From NCBI GenBank assembly GCA_021397845.1, contig CM038038.1:70354748-70418747 (forward strand): a DNA stretch of 64,000 nucleotides, in the 5' to 3' direction. The stretch is from Areca catechu. Its lineage: Eukaryota; Streptophyta; Magnoliopsida; Arecales; Arecaceae. The notes beneath the pieces were generated by a model that saw nothing but the letters and a program-made list of their open reading frames with translations, had not been told where the DNA came from and ran no database searches. The first letter of the stretch is position 1, and each line of letters opens with the position of its first letter. The position numbers and the translations under genes are program-made. This document shows, piece after piece, positions 54,281-64,000 of this stretch.

Positions 54281-54955
54281 CGGTCAGCTCAGTGCTGGTC
54301 TACACTGATAAGGTGGCTTCCAACGATGAGTCTACTACACTAGCAAGCTGCTCTGTGATGTGGAAACCAGGTACACTCGATCCAAAAAGATTATTTTTGT
54401 GCTAGTGTCTTCATAGCATCTCAGGCCCTACTTCCAAGCACACCCGATTGCTATCCTCATTAATCAACCTCTGAGGGCTATCCTGAGTCACCTCGATACT
54501 TCAGGGTGCCTGGCCAAGTAGGCAGTGAAGCTTAACGAGTTTGACATCACATACCATTCGCGACCGGTGTAGAAGGCACAAGTCCTTGCCTACTTCCTGG
54601 TAGAATGCACCTGGGCAAATGAGAACCTAGAGGAGGTGGACCAGCAAGCCGAACATGGGCTAGACCCAACCCCAAGAGCGATGACATGGATCCTCCACAG
54701 CGATGGTGCATCCAATGCCAGGGGAAGCAGAGCCAGCCTCATCCTTGCCAACTCTGATGGAGTTGTCGCAGTGTATGCACTGCGCTTCCTCTTCAAGGCA
54801 GCCAATAATCAAGTCGAGTATGAGGTGCTCCTTGCAGGGTTGAGGGTATCCCGCAAGCTACGAATAAAATGCCTGAAGGTCTTCATAGATTCACAGCTCG
54901 TAGTGGGCCAAGTCTCCAATGAGTATGAAGCCCGGGATCTTGGATGGTGAAGTAT
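54281..54955 (+). pseudogene. Tat RNase H and second (archaeal-like) RNase H
   Basis: The first module is degraded (VYYTSKLLCDVETRYT, HLRPYFQAHPI, near 54,330-54,450). The second is nearly intact at 54,685-54,945: MTWILHSDGASNARGSRASL, NNQVEYEVLLAGLRVS and VFIDSQLVVGQV. Two RNase H domains before integrase is a diagnostic property of Tat elements. Stops lie at ~54,414, 54,522 and 54,571. Confidence 0.88.
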
Positions 54956-56345
54956 CTGAATAAGGTACACTCATATATAGCAAACCTCCAGCACTTTAGC
55001 ATTTTTCATATACCTCATGTGGAGAATGCTCGAACCGATGTCCTCTCCAAGCTGGTGACCATGCCAGAGTCGTTACTAGGGCATACCTTCATCGAGCACC
55101 TAGAAGATGCCAGCTACGAGTCTGTGGCTAAGGTCCAACAAGTCACCACTGAGGCAAGCTGGATGGATCCCTATGTCAAATACATAACCACCAGCACCCT
55201 ACCTAAGGACCACAAGGAAGCTAGCCTCCTCAAGAAGAAGGCTACATGGTTCATGCTGATGGATGGGCAGCTTTATCGAAGGTCTTACTCTTACCCCCTA
55301 CTGAAGTACTTGAAGCCCTTAGAAGCCACCTACATGCTTTGAGAGATACATGAAGGCATCTGTGGGAATCACGTGGGTGGCAGGACCCTGGCCTACAAGG
55401 TACTCTGGCAAGGATACTTCTGGGAGACCATGCACGAGGATGCCATCGATTTTGTGAAGAAGTATGACCGCAATCAGCATCACACCCACATTCAGTGATA
55501 GCCAGTGGCCCCACTCTCCTAGCTATCCGCCCCATGGCCATTCGTCCAGTGGGGAATGGACATCCTAGGTCTCTTTCCTTCCATATTTAACTAATGAAAG
55601 TTTTTAATTATGGCCATTGACTACTTTACTAAGTGGGTCGAGGCCAAACCCTTGGCATGGATCACTGAGGCCAAAGTCAGATCATTCTTGTGGAAGTCGG
55701 TCATCTGTCGATTCGAACTCCTGCACTCAGTCATCATTGATAATGGATGGCAGTTCGATAACCAAGCTTTCGAGGAGTTCTGTGCCAACCTCAATATCTG
55801 CCATCACTTCACCTTAGTGGCTCACCCTCAGACCAACAAAGAGGTCGAGGTGACCAACCGAACCATCTTGCAAGGGCTCCGCACCAGACTGGATGAAGCC
55901 AAGGGTTGTTGGGTCGAAGAACTCCCCAGTGTGCTATGGGCCTATCACACTATGCCTTGCACAGCAACTGGTGAGACCCCCTTCAACCTCATCTTCGGTA
56001 CCGAAGCCGTGATCCTGGTAGAGCTTGGTTTGCCCATGCTGTGGGTGGAGCAGATGATGAGGCTAAGAATCCAGCCCATCTCCTCCTCAACCTAGACCTC
56101 TTGGATGAGATGAGGGACAAGGCCCGACTATGGATGGTAGCCTACCAGTAGCGAGTAGCTCGCTACTACAACTCTCGCATGAGACCTAAGGCATTCTGCC
56201 TAGGCGACCTAGTCCTCAGGCGAGCAGAGGTGTCCTAGCTTGGAGAATGTGGCAAACTCTCCCTAAATTGAAAGGGCCCCAACAAGGTGGTCGAGGCTTT
56301 ACCAAACGGGGCCTACTATCTCGCCGAGCTTGACGGTGCCTGATT
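54956..56345 (+). pseudogene. Tat integrase
   Basis: The zinc-finger region (EIHEGICGNHVGGRTLAYK...FVKKYDRNQ) keeps the histidines, but the expected cysteine pair is now Tyr and Asn. The catalytic core keeps its blocks: AIDYFTKWVEAKPL, VIIDNGWQFDN and PQTNKEVEVTNRTIL, then TGETPFNLIFGTEAVI. It ends with a degraded tail (LDEMRDKARLWM, VLRRAEV) at ~56,345. There is no chromodomain, as expected for Tat. Confidence 0.9.
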
Positions 56346-56487
56346 TTCATGGACATAAAATGCAAGCAATCTAAGGATGTACTACCAATAATATAAGACT
56401 CCCTTTCAATTATTAAAGTTTCTTTTTGGTGCAACCCTATCTTTCACCTATGCAGGAACACTTTCTTCGACTCCAAGTCCAGTGGAC

Positions 56488-57180
56488 AAAGCCAGGAAAC
56501 TTACGAATCCTCGTACTCAAAGTCAAGAAACTTATGAAGCCCCATACTCAAAGCTTAAAAACTTATAAAGCCCTATACTCAAAGTCAGGAAACTTACGAA
56601 GCCCCGTACTCAAAGCCCGAAAACTTATAAAGCCCCTCACTCAAAGCCAAGAAACTTATGAAGCCCCACACTCAAAGCCAAAAAACTTACAAGGCCTCGC
56701 ACTAAAAGTCAAGAAACTTACGAAGCCCCGCATTCAACTACCTTGCTCACAGTCTAGAGATGTCAGCTAGAAATCTCTGAAATCCCACCATCTATTGCTT
56801 GACTCACAGTTTGACAAATCAAGCCGGGAGACTCCAAAAGCCCTGCATTCAACTACCTTGCTCACAGTCCGAAGATGTCAGCTGGGAAACCCCTGAAATC
56901 CTACCATTTATCGCTTGACTCGTAGTTTGGCAAATCAAGCTAGGAGACTCCAGAAGCCCCATAGTCAATTGCCTTGCTCACAGTCCAGAGATATCAACTG
57001 GCAAACCCCTAAAATCTCACCATCTACTGCTTGACTCGTAGTTTGGCAAATTAAGCCAAGAGACTCCAGAAGCCCCATACTTAATTACCTAGCTCACAGT
57101 TCGAAGATGTCAGCTAGGGAACCCCTGAAATCCCACCATCTATCACCTGACTCATAGCTTGGCAAATTAAGAAGCTCTAG
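56488..57180 (+). repeat. Two tandem arrays in the Tat 3' region (31-bp and ~115-bp units)
   Basis: About eight copies of a 31-bp unit ('aaagtcaagaaacttatgaa' plus 'gccccatactc') run from 56,488 to ~56,735. About 3.9 copies of a 115-bp unit follow, marked by 'ccttgctcacagt' near 56,742, 56,857, 56,972 and 57,087. Amplified repeats between integrase and the 3' end are known in Retand-type elements. Confidence 0.85.
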
Positions 57181-57643
57181 AAGTCCTGCACTCGGGTCCA
57201 CATGACTTCAAGATCAGGAGAATGGGAATGAAGTATTCTCAAAGTCCTTCATGCCGATTCTAAGGTTTTAGAGTCAACCTGAAGCAACTAAGGCCTTAGA
57301 GAGGCATGCACCTACAGCGACCATGAAGCTTATCTTCTTACCATACGAAAGGGTAAAGGAGCTGAAGGAAAAAGAAGAACCAGACTAAGTTCATCGATCG
57401 AGTTGGACTATTTCTTCATTGCAGGAATAAGTCCCTCACAAACTCTAAAGGATTCTTTGAAGGTGTCACAAAGCAAGAAAAAGAAGAAGATTAGAGAAGA
57501 AAAAAGGAAAAGAAAATGAATAGGGCACACCAGTTGGAAGAAAAAGTATGTATTCATTAATGAATGTCTTTACATCCTATGAAGACTCACGACAGGTCAG
57601 GAAGCATTCTGAAAATCTAAGTTACAAAAAAGAAAGAAAAAGT
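57181..57643. other. Tat 3' region without recognised feature
   Basis: Non-repetitive sequence between the tandem arrays and the antisense ORF, rich in short A/G runs. I see no open frame with similarity. Confidence 0.5.
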
Positions 57644-59923
57644 TTATGTCTTGCTCACCAGCTCCTTTCCTGGCTAGCGAGTGACTCCTTCTAACGGAGG
57701 CACGTCCTGGGCAGTAGCGGCTCCGGCTTCGACTTCAGTCACCTCCGGCTTCGACTCTAGCTGCATCTCCATGGCAGGCATCCTTAGTCGCATAGGGAAG
57801 GGCAGCTCAGGGAGGATGTATTCCAACCCCTTTGATCTGAGGAGATGAATGGCCTTACCTCGGAAGTCATTAAACCCCTAGTGGTAGGAGTCCAACACCG
57901 CCTCAATGACCTCATCCTTAAAGGCCTCGGATGCCTTGAACTTGGGGATGGCCTCGGTGGCTTCCTTCTTGGTCGCCTCCATTAGTGCAATGGTCATCAT
58001 TGCCTTCTCCAAGGTTGCCACGGTCTTGGCCACTTCTTCTCTGAGCTTCACCTAGAGGGTCTACGCCCTCCCCTCCAGGCGGGCCACCTCCATCATGGAG
58101 GCAACCACCTTCTCAGCCCTGCTAAGGCTCTCCTCCTTCTATTCCTTCAGGGCAGTCTCAAGCTTGACATATTTCTTCTCCAGGCCGGTCGCCCTTGCCT
58201 TAGAGCTGGCTAGCTCGTCCTAAGGGCCTTCACCTGGCCCTCCAATTCTTGAGCCCGGGCCTCATCCCTCTCCTTGCAGAGATGAAACTCCTACTTCATC
58301 AACCCCTGGCAAGAGTCCCTAAGCAACTAAACATCGAGGGCCGCCTGCATGAAGAATGTCAGTTAGTAACTTTATAGATAGGAGAAAGAGAATGAAGCAA
58401 CCAGGAAGGTGACTTACCGAGAAGAGTTGGGGAAACACCCTAGAGAAGACATCCACCAATTGCCGACCGGGCATCTCCTGGCAATCTAGTAGATGGGTGA
58501 GGGTGTTCAAGACCTCCTCGACTAGCTTCTCATCCCTTGTTAACTTGGTATCCCAGGGAAGGATGAGGGATATATTCTTCGACCCCAACCTCGGCATCCT
58601 GGATGGTTCTAAGGGTTCTGGGGTAGTGGCTGGTGGGGGCGCGACAGTGGTAGGCCGATTGCCAGTAGATCTCCCCAAAGATAGTGGTGCCAGGCTCTTT
58701 GTGGCAGTGTCTCCCACCATCTCCTCCACCTCCAGCGATGGTGGAGCTTCGATTCATGCAGGGGCCACTATAGGTGCTAGCATGGCCCCCTCTGCTAGTT
58801 GAGCCTCCCACCAGGGCCTGCGGGCTGGAGGATGAACTGCTAGCCCAAGCATGGCCGGTGGAGCAGGAGGCCCCCTCCTGGCGGGCTCTCTGATGGGCCT
58901 CCATCCTAGCTCCTCCTGGGCTTTCTTCGCAGGCTCCCCTTCGAGCCCTGTGGAGGCAGCTCTTTTTCTGGACATGCTAAAGAGCTCATCCATCAAGAAC
59001 TTTATCCCTGTGAAATACAAAAAGATTGGTCAGTCATTTGTCAAAGTAAGACATCAAACTCAGAAGGAAAAAAAGCCAGGTATCAAGCCTTAACCTGAGG
59101 TGGGGCCTGGCTGACCCCGTCATTGACGAGGTTCCGCTCGATCAGCAAATTTTGAAGGGCTGGAACCTTAGAAGTAATAAGCCGATCAAATATCTCTTTA
59201 TCGACTGACTCAACTGTAGACTGTCGATTAGGGGAGCGATCTGGGTCACTCCAAACCCAGTCCACCCTCTCAATCGAGGTGAACAAAAACCTACCCTTCC
59301 ATCCCTTGATGGAGGAGGGCAGATAAAGCTAGAGGGTCCCCGGCCGAGGGGCCACAAACCATCACCCATTATCAGATGAGTTGCTCTTCAGGGTGAACAA
59401 AGCCTAAAAGAGGGAGAAACGAGCAACAATCTCATAGAAGTGACAAAGGATAATAAAGCAAAAGATGGTGCGGATGGCATTGAGAGCAAGCTAGGATGGG
59501 ACTAGATGATAGTTGCTGAAAAAGAAGAGAAAGAAATGATGGAAAGGAAGATGAAGGCCCCTGAAGAAAAAATCTTTATACAGGGTGATTCGACCCGGAC
59601 CACTGGAAGTGACCCATTCCTCCAATCTTGGAACAGAAAACCAGATGGAGTCAGGGATCCAAACACATTCCGAACATGGAGGAGGTCCTCACTGGTCATC
59701 GATGAAGTAATGTTGGCGGACCGCCCAACTTCCTGATGAGAACAGAAGGAGGAGGCGGAGGAGCCGCAAGGCATCCAATGATAATTCCCGACTGGCGGGG
59801 ACCCCTGCAGACCATGAAAGGAACATCCTCCTCCTCACTATCCGAGGAAGGAGGCCTCGATTGAGATGGCCCCACCTTACCAGAAAAACCCAGGCAACGG
59901 TGCTCTCCACCAGAAAAACTCAT
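57644..59923 (-). pseudogene. Antisense additional ORF of the Tat element, with a spliceable intron
   Basis: Minus strand, from about MSFSGGEHRC (59,923) to ...ELVSKT (57,644). The N-terminal part (SEDLLHVRNVFG..., GWWFVAPRPGTL, SSIKGWKGRFLFTSIERV; 59,740-59,280) resembles the 'putative gypsy-type transposon' domain. Then come FLMDELFSMSRKRA (~59,005) and a Pro-rich stretch. The C-terminal third is a long coiled coil (EFHLCKERDEARAQELEGQV, ARATGLEKKYVKLETALKE). A canonical intron (GTAAGT...TGCAG) spans 58,417-58,345 and joins the frames exactly. A second candidate is 59,094-59,008, one base out of phase. Several stops and frameshifts are present. Function unknown. Confidence 0.75.
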
Positions 59924-60491
59924 GGCAAATAAGGAGAAAGAAGGAAAAGAAGAGATGGAAGTCTAGAGACCTAACAAGAGCTCTCCTTCAACACAGGTCG
60001 AAGGAGAAGAATAGAGGAGGGGAAAGAAAGAGGAAGAAGGAGAGGTCTGACCTGCTAAAGACTTCAAACCCTGGGACAAGGAGGTGGACTGAAAAAGAAG
60101 ATGGACTCTATGGCCTTCTACGCTCGAAACACCCTTAAGGGGCAAGAAGGCAAGGGGACAGGTCCCTTTCAAGCACCTACAGGGTCCCATCGCCTCGTAT
60201 AATGAACACCTCTTCTTCTTCCTGGCCAACCAAAGCACACCACATGTCAAAATCCATTGAGGGTGATGCTTCGATTCGGAGGCACCCGCATCGGGCCTGG
60301 TGCAATAATTATTGTTTCCTTAAAGGAGGGCTGACATGGTGCCGCTTTGTTGGAGCGAATGCATGATCTTCGCGATGCCAACGCTCAGGGCATTAATGAT
60401 GCAGTAAGCATGCCCCTCCATGTTAGTGTGATCATTACTCTCATCGCCCCAAGCACCACTTCATTCCCTGGGCTTGAGAGTGGGGGGCATC
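59924..60491 (+). other. Tat 3' untranslated region and polypurine tract
   Basis: No coding signal. The purine-rich GAGAGTGGGGGGCA lies at 60,476-60,489, immediately before the 3' LTR, and is the likely PPT. Confidence 0.7.
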
Positions 60492-62293
60492 TGATGTGGC
60501 ACAACCGCTGACATGGAGCCCATGACGGCAATAGCTGGCGATCGTACTGGTGGGAAGTGCCACCTGGATGCGACACCCGCATGAAGTTCCAAAGCTGAGC
60601 CCTTCGATCGAGGCAGCCCCCGCATCTGGCATCGAGCACCCAGCCGAGGTAGTGCTCATGCTTTCCAAAGGCGAGCCCTTCAACCGAGGTGGCCCTCGCA
60701 TACAGGGTCGAGCACCCAGTCAAGGTCATGCTCATGCTTTCCTAAGGCGAGCCCTTCATCGAGGTGGCCCCCATATCCGGGGTTGAGCGCCCGGTTGAGG
60801 TCATGCTCATGCCTTCCAAAGGCGAGCCCTTCGACCAAGGCGGCCCCCGCATCCGAGGTCAAGCACCTGATCGAGGTCGTGCTCATACTTCTAAAAGCGA
60901 GCCCTTCAATCAAGGCAGCCCCCGCATCCAGGATCGAGCACCCGGTCGAGATCGTGCTCATGCTTTCCAAAGATGAGCCCTTAGATGGAGACAGCCCTCG
61001 CATTCGGGGTCGAGTGCTCGACCGAGGTCGTGCTTAAGCTTTCCAAAGGTGAGCTCTTCAATCTAGGTGGCCCCCGCATCCGGAGTCGAGTGTCCGACCA
61101 AGGTCGTGCTCATGCTTCTCAAGGGTGAGCCCTTTGACCGAGATGGCCCCTGCATTCAGGGTCAAGCACCCAACTGAGATCATGCTCATGCTTCCCAAGG
61201 GTGAGCCCTTCGGTCGAGGCAGCCCTCACATTCGGGGTTGAGCACCTGGTCGAGGTCATGCTCATGCTTTTTAAAGGTAGCCCCCGCATTCGAGGTCGAG
61301 CACCTAGTCGCGGTCATGCTCATGCATTTCGAAGTCGGGCTCCTGAGATAGAGCTCCCCTACCTTGCTAAGGATGGAATTCTTCCAGAAGCAAAAGAAAG
61401 AAAAGATCAGTAGAAGCTCAAACTGTGACATGGAAGCTCCCAGCTACCAGCAACCTCCTAGAAGTGGCACATGCCTGATCAAAAAATTCAAACACTGTAA
61501 TACACCACCCACACGTTCTGCGCAATGCATGCTCCACCAGGCTTCATGCCTTGTAGCACGCCACCACATCAATGATCGTGCAACCGAGGGCTCCGATCCT
61601 CATGACACGAGACCTGAACCTCCTCCAAAAGAAGTACCCCATTAAGGCCACAAGCCATGCGACACTCTGACAGTCCCTCCTAGAATAAAAATGCTCCACC
61701 ATGGCCCGAGGCTCAGCGACACGGTGCCTACCCCTCCCATGAAAAATTGTACCATCAGAGGGACAAGATCTGTACTACACCAGCGATCACCCCCAACAGA
61801 AGGATCTCCTTCAAAGGATCGATCCAATAGGAGGAGGCTACAAACAAAGGAAAACCCCTCCAAAAAGGGATACCAGGAAAGGAACATTTCAATAAAGCCC
61901 TAGGCTTGGTCTGGGCCATTCCTTCTCATATAAAAATAGACAAAAGGACCTTTGAGTGGGAGGAGGCAACTGGTAAGACTTAGAGAGCAAACGGGCAAGG
62001 AACTAGCCAGGAAAACCTTCCAACTCTCTGATCTCTACTTGACCTTGTCTTTCCACTTCTTACATTTCATCGTTCACCCTTTACACGGATTGTCGCCAAG
62101 CTCTTCACCTCAGAGGTTCTGTTCTCCTTGATCATCCAAACTGACTTAATTATCGGAGTGTCCCCATTAGAATCCCTGGCCCAGGTCTCCTCTTTTTTGT
62201 AGGTCATGCCAAAAGAGGACCGAGCGCCCATCGAGAGCCTGACGAGTCCATGACATGTCAGAGCTACAGGCCACGGTGATCCAGGCGGCAACA
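60492..62293 (+). repeat. 3' LTR of the Tat element
   Basis: It starts TGATGTGGCACAACC and ends GGCGGCAACA before CTTTC, 1,802 bp. The 76-bp array has about ten copies here against six or seven in the 5' LTR. Point divergence from the 5' LTR is high (over 10% by eye in places), which fits an old insertion. Confidence 0.92.
60600..61340 (+). repeat. 76-bp tandem repeat array in the Tat 3' LTR (about 10 copies)
   Basis: The marker 'cgagcaccc(g/a)gtcgaggtc' recurs near 60,632, 60,708, 60,783, 60,859, 60,932, 61,009, 61,085, 61,161, 61,237 and ~61,300. It is the same unit as at 16,675-17,160. Confidence 0.85.
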
Positions 62294-62298
62294 CTTTC

Positions 62299-63177
62299 TA
62301 TTATGATATCTTGGGGTATTAGATTGGAACACTTTTACATGAATATGTATTCCATCAATAGCTCCCATATAATATTAATATATAAATTTTATGTAAATGT
62401 TCATTTAGATATATGTTTGTACAATTAGAAAAAAATTTGATAAAGTTTGACTGACCTTGAAATATGGATAAATTTTTTTTTAAAAGCAAATAATTTCAAG
62501 ATTAGTCAATAATCAAAGGTTCGGAAGAAAAATCTATGTGGGAATTGGCTTTACCTTTCAATTCTTTCCATTTTCCCTTTGTTTCCCATTATTTTCTCCT
62601 TGTTTTTTCTTGGTTTCTTCCATCCTCAAGAGTCTCAATCAGGTGGAAGGCTTGGAAAGGCCTAATAGGGAAGCTTAGGCTTTGTTTTCCCTAGTTTGTC
62701 CTTGGTTTCCTTATCATCAGGCATCTCAATCAGGTAGGAGGCTTGGAGTAGCCAAATAGAGAAGCTTAGACTTTGTTTTCCCCTAGTTTTTTCTTCAGTT
62801 TCTTCCATCCTTGGGAGTCTCAATCAGGTGGAGGCTTGGACATATCGAATAGGGAAGCTTCGATGACGAGTCGGGTTTTGTATTAGATATTTATATATCT
62901 AAACCCTAGGATTGAAATATAATATTAATTTTGTTCTTTATTAGTAGATGTGTAAGATGAGAATTACAAAAAAATTCATTAAACTTTCAACTCCTTTCTC
63001 TCCAAATTTGTTTGATTTGGAAGAGAAAAATTATAAGTTTGAGAGGCTTTGTATTCTCCCTGTTTCTCTCATTTTCTTTCCTTTTCTTTTATAAAAAAAT
63101 TTCAAGAGAAAGTATTAACTTTGTCTCCTATTATTTTCTCTTTTCTCCTATTTTTTCTCTCCCAACCAAGTAGAAGG
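62299..63177. other. Right flank, AT-rich, with a 92-bp tandem repeat
   Basis: There is no coding similarity. Three copies of a ~92-bp unit ('gtctcaatcaggtggaggct' marker at 62,632, 62,723 and 62,817) occupy about 62,590-62,862. The remainder is AT-rich and pyrimidine-rich and holds nothing I recognise. Confidence 0.65.
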
Positions 63178-64000
63178 TGATGCGGGATGATCCTAGGACT
63201 GATGCAAAATAGAAATCTGATTTTTTTATATTTTTTTTGAATTAAATATGTAGGCTAATAACCTAAAATTAAATAAATAATCATAAGCAGGCATGTAATG
63301 CAAGAAACTATCATACCCACAAAATAACTCATGCAGAATAATAAAGCCAGGACCTGAGAATTGAGAAACTCCAGGTTTAGGATAGCAAACCTTCAACAAA
63401 ATAGAAATTAGGATTAGGGAAGGATAGTACCAGGCAGTGATTGCAAATCCTACTTATGAAGAGGTCTCACAGCACTCAGGATGGCGCCTGGAAGACAAGC
63501 CTGTAGTTTTCCAAATTTGAAGGCAATATGGATCTTGTCTGAAGGCAATGAAAGCCTCCTCTGGGGAGGAAAAACACCTCAGGGATCCTGCAAGTATCAA
63601 GGTTAGGCACAAAATAGGTAATAAATGAAAAAAAACAATATATGAAAGATAAGAACAAAGGAAAGTAGGATTAGGGCTGGCGGCTGGGAAGAAGAAGAAG
63701 CTCTTGATCTGGGGCGTCTTTAGGGCTCCTCTTCTTGGATGTGGCTAATGCTTGGATGCTTGAGATGATGCTTAGGGCAGCAAGGGGCAGGGAAATATCA
63801 AGGAACAGGGGTCAGTCAAGCACAGTCACAAGAACCAGACAAATAAAACACAAGAACTTCAAGACAAATTTTCACAAGAGTTTTGATTTCATCAATAATA
63901 AGTTAATACAAGAGGAGGAGGGGTGGGGTTTATATAGATGTTCCCATGCCCTCTCCTAGAAAGAATACAAGTCTTCTCCTACATAGGTTACAAGTCCTCT
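63178..64000 (-). mobile_element. Chromovirus-type LTR, 3' portion; continues right of the window
   Basis: The plus strand begins TGATGCGGGATGATCC, the same terminus as the LTRs at 48,081 and 25,436 (minus-strand ...CCCGCATCA). A TATA-like box (minus strand, CTATATAAACC) lies near 63,930-63,940. Inside are the 'agcctgtagttttccaaatt' and 'acaagaggagg' regions seen at equivalent places in related LTRs. The other end is not in the window. Confidence 0.65.

Larger units (their letters stand above)
16551..62293 (+). mobile_element. Tat-lineage Ty3/gypsy element expanded by nested insertions
   Basis: Both ends are defined. LTRs lie at 16,551-18,127 and 60,492-62,293, and CTTTC occurs at 16,546-16,550 and 62,294-62,298. 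Removing the four direct insertions leaves ~12,996 bp in five segments: 16,551-18,146, 25,184-25,435, 31,148-32,001, 41,920-43,161 and 53,242-62,293. The order LTR, PBS, gag, protease, RT, RNase H, second RNase H, integrase, tandem repeats, antisense ORF, PPT, LTR is typical of the Tat group (Retand/Grande-like). All coding parts carry stops or frameshifts. It is the oldest element of the central block. Confidence 0.9.

Noticed and set aside
54161..54343. Second frame over the Tat reverse transcriptase connection region
   Set aside because: It overlaps a frame with clear RT similarity; treated as a shadow.
62299..63177. Possible host gene or MITE in the right flank
   Set aside because: No terminal inverted repeats, no target duplication and no coding similarity could be seen; only a 92-bp tandem repeat is supported.

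Overview
This 64-kb window is plant nuclear DNA made almost entirely of LTR retrotransposons nested inside one another. I found no host gene, rRNA, tRNA or CRISPR. Ty1/copia sireviruses, Ty3/gypsy Tat elements and chromodomain (chromovirus) elements together point to a large, repeat-rich angiosperm genome. A monocot is my guess, at low confidence.

Left block (1-16,550). A minus-strand sirevirus is the oldest layer. Its gag lies at 874-3,494 and its 5' LTR is split between 3,552-3,906 and 15,019-16,176. Its gag carries a solo LTR (1,113-2,628, target-site duplication TTTCT) and is cut at 873 by another Copia LTR that leaves the window. A plus-strand sirevirus (3,927-15,018) sits in its 5' LTR. 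That element has decayed gag and pol, an extra env-like ORF, serial polypurine tracts and an LTR promoter studded with GCCGAC boxes.

Central block (16,551-62,293). One Tat-lineage gypsy element on the plus strand is bounded by CTTTC duplications. It has been expanded from about 13.0 kb of its own sequence to 45.7 kb by four direct insertions. These are: (1) a chromovirus-derived non-autonomous element, 18,147-25,178, duplication GTAGG; (2) a related minus-strand element, 25,436-31,142, duplication GCYAG; (3) a young Copia element, 32,002-41,914, duplication TAAAG; (4) a solo chromovirus-type LTR, 43,162-53,236, duplication ARAGG. The solo LTR itself holds two further elements: a non-coding Copia derivative (44,349-47,672, ATGAA) and a third gag+chromodomain element (48,081-52,826, ATCGA). 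Tat gag, protease, reverse transcriptase, two RNase H modules, integrase, tandem repeats and an antisense spliced ORF can be followed across the interruptions.

Right flank (62,294-64,000). A short AT-rich stretch with a 92-bp tandem repeat is followed by the edge of another chromovirus-type LTR that leaves the window.

The most interesting signal is shared by the three non-autonomous chromovirus derivatives. Each keeps gag-like sequence and the integrase tail or chromodomain but has lost the protease-to-integrase core. Each also keeps an identical-geometry hairpin (7-bp stem, 3-nt loop) exactly 20 nt from the 3' LTR, beside the polypurine tract. The LTRs of this group also begin with a short hairpin whose stem covaries. 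Divergence figures in this report are counts by eye and approximate.
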